64,000 nt of DNA, from NCBI GenBank assembly GCA_002633005.1, contig NMRA01000077.1, forward strand, positions 796,161 through 860,160, read 5' to 3'. Under the pieces are notes generated by a model, which was not told the origin of the DNA, searched no databases, and worked only from the letters and a program-made list of their open reading frames with translations. The translations under genes and the position numbers were made by a program. Source of the DNA: Phoronis australis. Lineage: Eukaryota; Phoronida; Phoronidae. Positions 11,201 to 23,000 of this stretch are shown here, one piece after another. The stretch's first letter is position 1. Each line of letters starts with the position of its first letter.

Positions 11201-12533
11201 TGATGCTGAATGAGCCAGTGAGTAACTGTTTATGTAGAGTTTTGCTGAATAATTATTGTGAATTGTTTCCAGATGTCGTGCTCATTTTATGACACATCTT
11301 TTTAGTCATAGGGTTGAATTATTGCTAGTTTTAGGTAATTTTTAAAGGTATTTTGTTTGCATACATAATGTGAGCTAAATGTTTAAAACGTGATTCACAA
11401 TATTGAGAAATTTCATTATATTAAACCATTTTTATCAGCAGCTGGTCAGTTAAGGGTATATAACCTCTGTATTAAGACTTTTGTGCTAATGTTAGGTAAG
11501 TGTTTCTTACATTGATTTGCCATTTTATTGTTTCACACACAGACAGACAGACAGACACAGACACACACACAGACAGACACACACACAGACACACACACAG
11601 ACACAGACTGACGCACAGACACACACACACACACAGACACAGACTGACGCACAGACACAGACAGGCGCACAGACACAGACACAGACAGACACATAGACAG
11701 ATACAGACACACACAATAACTAAGCCTCCGGCCCTTGTTACCATCAAATCGTCAATTACAATACAGGTAAGTGTGTCAAACACTAACAGTAATACAAGCC
11801 CTCCTTTGCTTCAATGCAAAATTAACATATTTACATGTTGATCATACAAGATCTTTTTCCTCCATAGTCATGAGTCTGTTGTCATAATAATAATAATAGT
11901 AATAATAATTAAACTTTGAATTTGTGAGAGGACATATTATAACATATATCATGTCATCTGTTTGCAGCTAAATACATATGTTGATGGTCTTGTGGAGGTC
12001 GTTGGCAGTGTACGAAGTGAAGGTATTCACTGCCAGGAATATATTGTATTTACAGAGGAACAGACCAAGAGTTTTGGTAAGTCATCAATAGACTTAGAAG
12101 AACACATTCACCACAGGTTTTTAGTTGTTCATATTTCTAATGCTAAAGGTACACGATACTATCTGAAACGGGGTGGTATCCTTCTTTTTCTCTGTTTCAA
12201 AATGAGTCTGACACAAACTAGAACCAGTTATGCTATTTTTGAGCAGATGTAAAAGGTTTTTCTTTCTTTTGCTGTGTCTTTGATTAGAAGAAAAAAAGCA
12301 TTTTGAAATTAGTGACTGAAAGTTCCTCATGAATGCAATAACATGAAAAATGCGAATGTTTTTGTAGTCAAAGTTTTGCTTGAATCTTTATTGTTTTACC
12401 CGTAATATTGTTTCTAACAACACTTGATTGTGCCCTTTTAGATTTTACCCAGTACAATGCTGCTGTAGAGTTGATCAACAAACACCCAGGTTTCTACCCC
12501 CTTGTTCAAGAACAGCAGGACATGCAAATGTGA
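5116..12533 (+). CDS. RPA3: RPA3, replication protein A 14-kDa subunit (4 exons)
   Basis: join(5116..5223, 11143..11217, 11968..12076, 12442..12533) gives 127 residues with all junctions in phase and GT-AG introns; human RPA3 has 121. RPA3 is the smallest OB-fold subunit of the RPA heterotrimer. It packs with RPA2 and the RPA1 C-terminus into the trimerisation core that holds RPA on single-stranded DNA in replication, repair and checkpoint signalling. Recognisable segments: GGKMLSEVTGKFVCLMGK (start of the OB fold, cf. human GMLAQFIDKPVCFVGR), FKLQTTDGTMVLVMLNEP, GLVEVVGSV (cf. GIVEVVGRV) and QYNAAVELINKHPGFYPL (C-terminal helix). The ATG at 5116 was chosen because it gives a human-like N-terminus; the frame stays open upstream to 5014. 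Intron 1 is 5.9 kb and full of inverted repeats. Confidence 0.92.
5418..5482. repeat. Perfect 65-bp palindrome
   Basis: Two 32-base arms (CAATGCCTTCGAATTTTAAG...ATAACAAT) around a single C at 5450, with no mismatch seen. It would extrude as a long hairpin. Confidence 0.9.
5975..6225. repeat. Imperfect inverted repeat (foldback element)
   Basis: The arm around 5995-6078 (ending GGTAACTGGCCATTTTTA) pairs with the reverse complement of about 6122-6215. The small loop is GC-rich with TGCGCG runs. Probably a MITE. Confidence 0.65.
6305..7680. mobile_element. Long inverted-repeat element in RPA3 intron 1
   Basis: Left arm about 6305-6800 and right arm about 7120-7680 are diverged reverse complements. 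Examples: GAAGACTATTGTTGAAAT (left) against the complement around 7640, ACCTCGAAATTGC against about 7585, and the CCAGCTCCGATAATTTGTTG region at 6748 against about 7160. The centre (about 6800-7120) is unpaired. A two-copy direct repeat of the CAACAAATTATC segment lies at 7157-7240. No transposase is recognised. Confidence 0.65.
11143..11217 (+). CDS. RPA3: RPA3 exon 2
   Basis: 25 codons after acceptor TTTTTGTTGCAG; PSSDGRSFKLQTTDGTMVL...NEP; donor CCA|GTGAGT. Corresponds to the HPTGKMFILSDGEG segment of human RPA3. Confidence 0.88.
11525..11715. repeat. CA/GACA microsatellite
   Basis: About 190 bp of (CA)n, (GACA)n and their interruptions between RPA3 exons 2 and 3. A (TAA)n tract follows at 11886-11911. 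Confidence 0.95.
11968..12076 (+). CDS. RPA3: RPA3 exon 3
   Basis: Acceptor TTTGCAG; LNTYVDGLVEVVGSVRSEG...TKSF; donor TTTTG|GTAAGT, phase 1. Carries the most conserved OB-fold strand (GLVEVVG). Confidence 0.92.
12442..12533 (+). CDS. RPA3: RPA3 exon 4 (terminal)
   Basis: Acceptor TGCCCTTTTAG; DFTQYNAAVELINKHPGFY...QDMQM then TGA at 12531-12533. Matches the C-terminal helix of human RPA3 (YNEAVKIIHDFPQFYPL). Confidence 0.92.
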
Positions 12534-13149
12534 GGCGAACTTTCAACTTTGAACTCAAGAACTTTGCTCTGGGAGGAATTTGCAGACTGGAAATCTCCAG
12601 ATGTAAATACCAAAAGCTGGGTTGTGTATGTGCCTGTAATTATGAAGACGAGCTCGATGATCATCAACTTTTACAGCTCTTATGCTCCCTGGAATCTGTT
12701 TTCAGCTGCAAAGATATTTGTTCAGCATTTCTGCAAAGCCAAAGGACCGGAGACAGATTTTATAATTATTTGTATCTATGATTGAAGTTTAAAGATACTG
12801 GTGCCGACAATTATATCGTGAAAAAGAACGACATGTGCAGCAAGGTTTTTAGTCTTCAATCGTGAAGCACATTTTGACCAATTTCATCCCATATTCACTT
12901 TCTCACTGGGGCTTTGGAGACATCTTGGGGGAACTCCCGTCAGGTTTGGTGTATACTTTGTACCAGGTCTGGTGTGCAAAGTTTGTTTTTTCGCGTATTG
13001 TGTTCGTAATGTATAGTACAGTAAAGTTGTGTCTAAGAACCTGGGCCAGATGAAGCAATCGCTGAGCAATTTGAGAATGTAAATTAGTAATTGCCATGTT
13101 GAAATGTCACAACTTTTACGGTAGTGCATGTTTATTTACAGCATATCAC

Positions 13150-13990
13150 AGGTGTAGAAATACTTCATAGTGAAGGTCCTCAGATTTGCCAAAAAGCATC
13201 AGAGGTAAAGGTGAAAATAAAATTGTTACTAGGGAGAATAGCTGTAGTTGGATTAGTCTGAAATTCACTGTCATCTGTTGCCATCTCCATAGAAACGCAT
13301 GTTCTGCTGAATTTCATGAAGATCTTGCAAAAGGTAAAGAAGATACAGACCTGGACGCACGTCCGAAAATCAATGTCAGCCTCGGTCTTCCCCAAATTTT
13401 AATGATCCTTCAAGCGGTTTGGTGGATGGAGAGGGTGATGTCAAAAATTGTACTCAAAAAAATTTTAAATGGCCACCAAGTGGCGCAGAATACATCAAAT
13501 CTGCGCAAAAATGAGGAAGCTTCATAGTCTACTTATAGAAGCCTATTTGCAAAATTTCATGATGATAGAAACGGCCACTATACAATGAATCTATGCGAAA
13601 ATGGGAACCTGTAGACTCGCATCGAAACCTATTTATTAAATTTCACGAAAATCATCCGCCGTCCTCTTCACAGTAGAAACATAAACACAAATTCTCAAAA
13701 TCATCCGTAGAGTGGTTGGCCATTAGATGGTGCAAAATATGTCGAATTCATCTGAAAACGGGAATATGTCGTCTCTTTAATAGAAAGCTATTTACCAAAT
13801 TTCACAAGAGCAAGACAGTGTTGAATTGTACCCACGAATGCACCACAAATGATGTGTTTCTGGGGGTGCTTATATCGTGTATTATAAAAGTGGCCACCAG
13901 ATGGCACAAAATACGTCTAGTCCATCCGAAACGTTTCTTAATAGCGAATGTGCTAATCTGCCGTATTTGAATTTGCCGTCGCAGTTGCAT
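13150..13990. mobile_element. CTCF-motif repeat family copy (diverged)
   Basis: Contains monomers with GGCCACCAAGTGGCGCA (about 13470), GGCCATTAGATGGTGC (13722) and GGCCACCAGATGGCAC (13890), each followed by the family phrase 'AAAATAYGTCxAATCCATCCGAAAA'. One terminus (CCCACGAATGCACCACAAA) is at about 13831. Confidence 0.7.
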
Positions 13991-14989
13991 TATGGGAAAT
14001 ATATGCCTCTATCGCTTGACAACCAGTTGTGCACAGTTTGCCAGGTGTTGTAACAAATGTTTAGCACAGAAGCGGTCAATAAAATTATCTTATTTGATTT
14101 CTTAACAAAAAATTAATATTAAACAAATAACTAGTGCAGGAAGCATGCAACAGCATTTTATTATAGAAATGTTTTGCCGCACCCCACCTCCATTGACTGT
14201 GACTCTGGGTCTCGGTCTGCAATCTCTGTACTAAGGCTCATACTCTGTACTTGAGATTTCGTACTCAAAATCGTGCTCACTGGAGTCCTACTCGAAAAAG
14301 CGTATCTAATGTCGCATTTCGAGTAGACTCAAAACACTCAAATCTGAGAATCGTACTCAACTTGCTATGGAACTCTTTAGTTATGATGTGAAATGCAAAA
14401 CCACGTCTACTCATAAATCGGCAAACAAAATCTGGAATATTCGGGGATTGAGGAATTATCGATGACTAAACTATGATGTGAAATCTGACAGGGAATCAAA
14501 TTTTTTTTGAACTTTCCTCGTCTTTCGGAAACCATTGCACATGCACTTCAATCACAGCAATCCCCACCCCACAGCTGCTTTTGACCCTTGTAATGACTCG
14601 TCGACATGAGATAAGCAATCGCCAGTAAGAAGGACTTTAAAATTGGTGGCAATGAAGTACGGTGAGGATGAAGTGTGAGTTTGAGTATGATTCGAGTCTG
14701 AGTACGAAGATTGGAGACCGGGGCCAGGTAAACAATAAGCACATGCCTTAGATAGTACAAATTTTTAAAATTATAGTTTTTATAAGATATTGAGAATTTG
14801 TATCATATTTTTCTAGTCTTAATAATGGAAAACGGCAGCTAAACATAATGATCTCTTCCGTATAGAAACTCTCACGCTGTTCCTAGGCATACATACTATC
14901 CCAGAATGCAATACAGTGGAACTGGTGTGGGGCATGGGCATTGATATTTGCATTCGCTATTGAAAGCTATGAATCTGAGAACAGGAACA

Positions 14990-15265
14990 TGTCGTTTCCT
15001 CAATAAAAAGCTATTACCAAAATTATATAAAAATATGTAAAGGAACTTTGACAGAGAAACAGAGGAAAACAAAAAAATGAAATTGCCACTAAGGGGCACA
15101 CCGGTAGTCGGATCCAAATTTCGCCCAATGCCGTCCCATCCATGAAAGGAACACGTGCAAAATTTCATGAACATACATCAAAGGGTTTTGGAAATAGAGC
15201 AGCAGACGACGGACGGGGATGACTGCGTAAGACATCCATATATAAATATGTGGGCGCACAAATTT
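14990..15265. mobile_element. CTCF-motif repeat family 3' end
   Basis: Has TGCCACTAAGGGGCACACCG (about 15079-15098) and the family terminus ATATAAATATGTGGGCGCAC ending about 15260. Confidence 0.7.
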
Positions 15266-16898
15266 TTGCTTTTGATTTTTGACAAATTACATTTTTTTAA
15301 ATTACTGCACCAAAACCATGGAATGTTCTAAAAACATGGTGTAATGTTGAACATGGCACGTATCACAAAAGCTTTTTAAGTCCTTTATTATGCTTACTGT
15401 GTAGTTTGACTTCCAACATGAGAAGCAGCTATGATCACGTGTACAACTCGTCAGTTCATAGCCTTGCAAATGTCAAACTCTAGTAGCATACTGTGAACAT
15501 TAGCCTGTCTCACACAGGTGAATATTCAATGCTTATAGACTCTCCACCAAAACTGGACTGTTGGAAAAATTGGAAACTATGCATAAGTGGGTTTTGTGAC
15601 TGATGTATGAACAGTCAAAAATGTATTCTAGTCATAAGCTGAGAGTAAAAAACATAAAAATTACAAAACCTCAGCATTGAATATTGTCTTTTTCAACAAA
15701 AGTGATGACTACAATCTCACCAATTTTGGACAAAATAAATCGCCAAGATTGCCCCTTTTCATTTTCAGGATCTTTTAATTTTACTGTTCAGAATTATTAG
15801 AAACTTTTGTTAGATGTAGTACAAATCTTGGACAAGACAAGGAAACTAAAGGCATTTAAGTGTTGTGCTGCATGGGTTTCAGGGAGAAAAAATAAATTTC
15901 CGTTGCTGCCATTGTTCTATGCAGGGTAAAATGAAATGAACCTCACATTCACAATACCTCTATGGCCAAGGTCCAAAAAGCCTTACACATAAATAAACTT
16001 CTTTACATACAAAATTAAGTTCAGGCAAAATAGCATGATCGTTTTGTTACACAGGCAGGCACGCACACACACAGACATGCAGCTTAACACGATTAGTCAG
16101 ACCAGTTATTCGAATCAACAAAACCTTTGAAACTAAGAAAATTCACTGTCTCTATGCTACAAGATGGATGCATCCCAATAGGCCTTATACGACGGAAATA
16201 TTTCAGCAAATAACGCTTATCTCAGGATACACCATGGAAGTCACAGCCATAAGTAACATTCAAGTGTATAGCGACACCTTTGGGGCGGTCCATGTCTTCC
16301 ACCTCTGAATGAATACTCCCACCATCATATTTCTCTGACAGGTTCCTTCATTCACTAATGAAATCATTAACAGTCATTTTCGATGTAAACTTTTGGGATA
16401 TCCCAATACAGCTGTTGGAGTGTTCATGGGTAATAGTCGGAAAAAAGGTGTCTGCATTTTGAGAACCAGTTATCTCCACTGAATAACAAGGCATCAAACT
16501 GGTTCTCAAAATGTGGACATGTTATAACATGAGCCAAATGAGTCTTCAGCAAATATTGCCAATTGATGGTACCAATTACACACTGTCCAGAATACAGGGT
16601 GCTTCAAAATGATGGACTTATCTCCAGAACACAGGGTGCTTCAAAATGATGGACTTATCTAGTTGGATTCCAAGGGCTTGTTCCCTTCTTGGCCAGTGTA
16701 ACAGGGTTTTGACAGACCGGGTAATTTTTCATGATGTCAAAACTCAATTTTCCACCAGAAGGCTGGCCGCCCACGACATCTTAGATCCAACACTGACAAA
16801 ATAATGATGTGTAGCAATTGCAAAACACGCCCATCCTTCTGAACCAGCCTGTGCTACTATGGCTTAATCAAAATCAGAAGTCATGATGGCATTGTTTG

Positions 16899-17007
16899 TC
16901 ATGATTTGGCCATCGTCAGGGTTGATATATTACTGAAGCTGTTCACCGTTGTATCCAGGGTAACACACTTGCAGACACATCCTGACACTGGGCACTCTGT
17001 ATGTTCA
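16899..17007 (-). CDS. MIOS: MIOS terminal coding exon
   Basis: [20 protein letters not shown] then a 15-residue tail ending MAKS and TGA at 16899-16901; cf. human [20 protein letters not shown]. Acceptor CTGCTTGCAG. It contributes the last RING-like zinc ligands. Confidence 0.93.
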
Positions 17008-20000
17008 CTGCAAGCAGATAAAGACACTAATTATTACGGTATGAAAATTCCTCAATGTGTGGCCAGCATGTTCCGAGATTGAACAATGTCAACAAAGGTG
17101 GTTGAAGTAACAGTGAACCTTCATAAGTCCTTTTACATAATTGTCTAATCAACAAAGGTGGTTGTAGTAACAATGAACCTTCATAAGTCCTTTTANCTGG
17201 TTTGAAACAGTCCATTGTCAAGACTTCCATTTTGTGTGACAGAAGGCTGCGAGTTTATTGCTGGTTTGAAACAGTCCATTGTCAAGACTTCCATTTTGTG
17301 TGACAGAAGGCTGCGAGTTTATTGCTGGTTTGAAACAGTCCATTGTCAAGACTTCCATTTTGTGTGACAGAAGGCTGCGAGTTTATTGCTGGTTTGAAAC
17401 AGTCCATTGTCAAGACTTCCATTTTGTGTGACAGAAGGCTGTAAGTTTATTGCTGGTTTGAAACAGTCCATTGTCAAGACTCCTCACCACAACCAATTCA
17501 TATATTTTGCCACATAACAGGGCTTGGAATTGCCCTCTTTTAAAAGGATTTCCTCTTTCCTTTTTTTCTTCTCTTTTTCATCATTATTTTGACTTTATTA
17601 ATGAAAAAACATGTTTATTTCAGTTAAAATTTTCAACACAAAAATATTTCTTTCACACAAGCCTATTTGTTGAACTGTTACATCATGTAGAACAGTTTGT
17701 TCTTTTTCTGTCATTGGTCATTCCAAGCCCTGCCAACCACAAATAATTAATACATTTGCATGACAAAACTAGAGGAGGGTAGCCATAAAGTGTCAATATG
17801 TAGGTTTATACAATGATATGAATATTGCATTTGTGAAACAAATCCACTTAGGTCATCCAAGGTTATGGTGTTAAGAAGAGGAAACAATGTTCAACATCTG
17901 ATTCAGCCCCTTAACATTACCACTCAGGAACAACAGTTCAACATTTGGTTCAGCCCTTTAACATTACCACCCAGGAACAACAGTTCAACATCTGGTTCAG
18001 CCCCTTAACATTACCACTCAGGAACAACAGTTCAACATTTGGTTCAGCCCTTTAACATTACCACCCAGGAACAACAGTTCAACATCTGGTTCAGCCACTT
18101 AACATTACCACCCAGTTTCTTCTAGATTGACAAGTGACCTACCGGAACCACTCCGCGATGTGTGTTGCGTGGCCTCCATGGCGACAAGTCTGACACCAGG
18201 TAAACCAATCGCCAAAGTGCGCCAACTTCTCAGAAGTGTCTGCAAGAAATGCGAACTTCGTCACTCTGATCATTAAAAAGGTAAAGACAAAGCATGGACG
18301 ACAAGGAAATCACCAAGTTTTAGATATTCTCCAAATCAATCATGTTTGACTCACTTCAGACTAGATCAGTACAAAAATTTCTTTATATTGGAATAAAAAC
18401 AGTGACCATAACGGCCATTTTGCATTAAGCTCAATGCATTACTACCGAGAGCAACACCGGGGTGTTGACATATGCCCACGGTGCATGGCATATGCTGTTT
18501 GTAAGGGACACTAGGTGCTTCATTTGACGAATCAGCCCGAACATCCGAACATACCACTGAGCCAAGTCTCAATGAAATGCATTCTTTAAATATCACCTGG
18601 AAACACTCTTCCCCCAAACATAACTTGGAGAGCCCCATGTCGAAAACTGAATGGTCACTAAGAGGTGTACAGAGGTCGAATACGTCTAAAAATTTAGTGG
18701 TGCCGTCGCATTGCCATGGCATACCTAACTTTTATTGAAATCATTGAAATCTACACATCATCCCCAAACGCTCTCACACAAAATGGGCACTAGGAGGCGT
18801 TCCAGATGTCAAATCCGCCTGAAAACTGATTGATGCAGGTGCAATCTCACAATATACTGAGTTTCGATGAAATCTGTCGATCAGTTCTTTAGGTATCATC
18901 AGGAAACGCTCTTCCCACAAAGAACACTTCAAAAACCCATGTTGAAAACAAAATGGCCACCAGGAGGTGCTACAATGGTCGAATCGGCCTGAAAATTTAA
19001 TTTAGGGAAAATATGTTGATCATTTGTCTCTCGATTTGTAAATAAAAAATCACTTACTGAGAGACTAGGTTTTGTTGGAGGCAGATATTTCGGCCTGGTC
19101 CGTCAGGCCTTTGTCGATGACTGAAATATTACCTGCTGTCTGATTGGTAAGCATGTCAGTGTAAAGGGGAGGTAACTGCACCCCACGTGGTCCCGGTTCA
19201 GAAGGGGGTGCTTGGTCCTGATTTTGATGGATTCCTCGATTATACGGGCATACCAGTTCCGTTCCTTGTTGATGATCTTGGCGGTGGCAAGAGAGACAGT
19301 ATGTCCAGTGGCCAAAGTATGTTCACCTACAGCTGTTGGTCTGTTGAGTTTTTTGTGGTCTTTGAATCTAGTTCCAAGTGATCTTTTGGTTTCCCCAATA
19401 TAAATGTGGTTAGGGTCCTGGTCACAGATGAGCCAAGATCATCGGCAAGGAACAGAACTGGTATACCCATAAAATCAAGGAATGAGCCAAGATCATTGGC
19501 AAGGAACAGAACTGGTATACCCATAAAATCAAGGAATCCATCAAAATCAGGACCCAGTGCCGCCTTTTGTACCGGGCCGCGGGGTGCAGTTAACTACCCT
19601 CTACACCGACATCCTTACCAAGTGAACGGCGGGTAATATTGCAGTTATCGACAAAGGTCTGGCAGAACAGGCCGAAACGTCTGCCTCCAACAAAACCTAA
19701 TCTCTCAGTAAGTGATTTTTATATTTACATGAAAAATTTAATAGCGCCACCACATTCTCATCACAAATCTGTGTTAAATCCTTCCCTCGGTTTTCAATAT
19801 GTCATTTGGAAAGGCTCTCACACACAATGGCCACTAGGATGCACTACAGTAGTTGAACCTGGCAGAAAGTCAAATTATCCGGCACAATCTCATGTACTTC
19901 TGTGTCAAGCGTCAATGAAATGCCTCAAGCTGTTCTTTAGATATTATCCAGAAACGCTCTTCCCCCCAAAAATACCGCTACGCCACCCTGATTCCCGGGG

Positions 20001-23000
20001 GCTGGGCAGATTCAAAAGTCGCATGAACTGTTCTGGTGATGCTGAACACCCTAGTGCCAAATTTCAACAAAATCCAACACCCAGACAAAGTGATGATATG
20101 CAACACACACACGCACGCACGCACTCACTCACTCACTCACTCACTCACTCACTCACTCTCTCTCTCTCTCACTCTCTCTCTCCCTCTCTCTCTCTCNNNN
20201 NNNNNNNNNNNNNNNNNNNNNNNNNNNNNNNNNNNNNNNNNNNNNNNNNNNNNNNNNNNNNNNNNNNNNNNNNNNNNNNNNNNNNNNNNNNNNNNNNNNN
20301 NNNNNNNNNNNNNNNNNNNNNNNNNNNNNNNNNNNNNNNNNNNNNNNNNNNNNNNNNNNNNNNNNNNNNNNNNNNNNNNNNNNNNNNNNNNNNNNNNNNN
20401 NNNNNNNNNNNNNNNNNNNNNNNNNNNNNNNNNNNNNNNNNNNNNNNNNNNNNNNNNNNNNNNNNNNNNNNNNNNNNNNNNNNNNNNNNNNNNNNNNNNN
20501 NNNNNNNNNNNNNNNNNNNNNNNNNNNNNNNNNNNNNNNNNNNNNNNNNNNNNNNNNNNNNNNNNNNNNNNNNNNNNNNNNNNNNNNNNNNNNNNNNNNN
20601 NNNNNNNNNNNNNNNNNNNNNNNNNNNNNNNNNNNNNNNNNNNNNNNNNNNNNNNNNNNNNNNNNNNNNNNNNNNNNNNNNNNNNNNNNNNNNNNNNNNC
20701 CTCCCGACCTCCCCCCTCTCGGCGCCACGTGCCTCGGATTCGACCTTTGCGGGAATCCTAAACCCCCCCCTTACTGAAAACGTAGATCCGCCCCTGTGCC
20801 ATAGCTTCTTTAAGAGAAAGCTATTTACCAAATTTTCATAAAAATCCATCAAGGAACTTCAGAGAAACAAAGGAAAATGAAAAAAAATTGACACAAGGGG
20901 GCACAGCGTCTGCCTGAAAGTTGAAGATACAGAGGTAAACGTAAGAAACTAAAATTGCCACTAGGGGCGCAACCGTAGTCAGATCCATGCGAAAGTCGTC
21001 GTTGTTTATTGTCAACATCATATATACTTGCTATGATTGGTAAAAGATCCATCAAACAGTTTAGGAGATACAGCCATGGGCAACAAAAAAAAACAGAACT
21101 GCCACTAGGAGGCGCCACAGTAGTCGAAGTTATTGGAAAATCAACGTCAACTGCCCTCTTCACAGTAAGAACATATATGCCTATTTTCAAAATCATACCC
21201 AGAGCGGTTTGGTTGATAGAAGGGCGGATGCTACAAAACAGACTCAAAAACAGTAAAAATGGCCACTAGGTGGTGCAAAGTACATCGAATCCGTCCGAAA
21301 ACGGGGGAGAATGGCATAATCTCACTAATAGATGCCTAGCTGCCAAATTTTATGAAAATCTGTTAAGGACCTCCAAAGGTACAGAGGTAAGCGTAAACAA
21401 TTAAAATTGCCACTAGGGGACACACCAGTAGTCAGAGAGGTCCGAAATTCATTGTCGTCCCTCGTCAGCTTGATAGGAACACATATGCTACATCTCATCA
21501 CAGTTCTGTGAGGGTTTAGCAGATACAACAGTGGACAGAGATGACGGCAATATGCAACCACGTATAAATATGTGGGCGCATAATAAATGTCTATGATTAT
21601 AATACAATGATAACTTGCTAAAACAAGATTACAAAGACTTCTGATACAAACGTTTATTTAGCCACAGTGCATGGAGAAAAAACATTAACTCGATGTTTTG
21701 TATTTAACTCTGTGCTTGTATATAATGTTTCTCACTGTACTTTGGGCCTCTGGCCTTGAATGCAATAAAATATGGTATGACATGCTGCACATCAGTCTCT
21801 AACCTTGCCTTTAATGATAATGTAGATATTGAAGAAATACAACTAACAAGCAACACATCAAAGTCTCTAACCTTAGGCTTGTTCATGCTGGCACCACAGT
21901 GTGGAGCAAAATGCCTGATTCGCACATTGGCACCAGATGGCGTGCCAGCGATACCCTTGCCACAGAAATTGCAGCTGACTGACAGCTGTTGGCGAACTTG
22001 TGAACCACCATCTGTGGTCGACTTGTGAAAGACGTCAAACTCTGCTCTCTTATGCCAGAGCTGCCACTTGTCGAGAAGTGAGCGATAACTGAAAAAAGGA
22101 TATCAATCCTACTTTTTCTTGTACTGCTCATATTCATTAAACATTCTTTAGTAAAGACATTTTGCCAGCTTCAGTTAGAGGTACAATACAGAAGCTCCAT
22201 GTTCAAAGAAACTTAGTACTTTGCTTTAGTAAGCTTAGGTTATTTTTTGGAAATATTGAATGTGAAATGTAGGAAAAATTTCTGATTGATGCCTTAAGTC
22301 ACTTTTCAGGAGAAAGCCAGATTAAAGGATTACATTGGTTGGGCATTATTCTATGAATATTAGGACAAAATATGGTTGAAATTATAATATGGTTTTAATG
22401 GCATGTACAGTTCATGTCAGCAAGGTTGTAGGTAGATTAGCCATTATTTACATTACCAAATTTTGACAAAATAATTGCCAAAGTTGTCCTTTTTGTTTTC
22501 AAAGGCTTCCAAAGTTGTTGTGAATGCCCACAATATAGTCTGGTAGTAGCCAGACTGAACTTAAAAAAGGTAAAGCATTACTATGGTACTATATATCGTT
22601 AAGAAAAAATGGAGAAAATGAAATTTCATGTGTTCGCCATGTTGTGTGCACATTTGGTGGGATATTACAGAAAAAAAGCACATTATGCTGACAACAATGG
22701 TTGTAAAGGACCAGAACAAATGCCATTCATGTGATACAAGCAACATAGTGTAAATATTGCCTCGTTTCACAGACAACATCACATTGTGCACTAGTAACTG
22801 CCAATGGGCAAAAGCTATCACCGTGTCCTTTTTTATCTAGAATAACCATAACAACGATAACAATTGTGGATAGTTCATCAGTGTACACATAAACTGATGA
22901 GGTAAGAGTATAGCTAATGATATGACGATGTCATTGATGACGCAGATGGTGACGATGATGGTGGTGATGACAGTGATGATGATAAAAATGATCACGATGG

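Larger units (their letters stand above)
12534..16898. other. RPA3-MIOS intergenic region (convergent 3' ends)
   Basis: Both genes end toward this region. It contains diverged copies of the CTCF-motif repeat family (13150-13990 and 14990-15265). AATAAA at 14078-14083 on plus and its complement near 15376 are weak candidates for the RPA3 and MIOS polyadenylation sites. 16600-16660 holds a two-copy direct repeat ('ccagaacacagggtgcttca' type). No additional gene is recognised. Confidence 0.4.

Noticed and set aside
11472-11841. Cys/Val-rich and His/Thr-rich open frames
   Set aside because: They are translations of the CA/GACA microsatellite on both strands.
18366-18722. 118-codon minus-strand open frame
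   Set aside because: Lies inside a diverged repeat related to the CTCF-motif family, with no conserved motif.
19639-20852. Long open frames (up to 400 codons) on both strands
   Set aside because: They run through the 503-base N gap and flanking CT repeats; no protein is supported.
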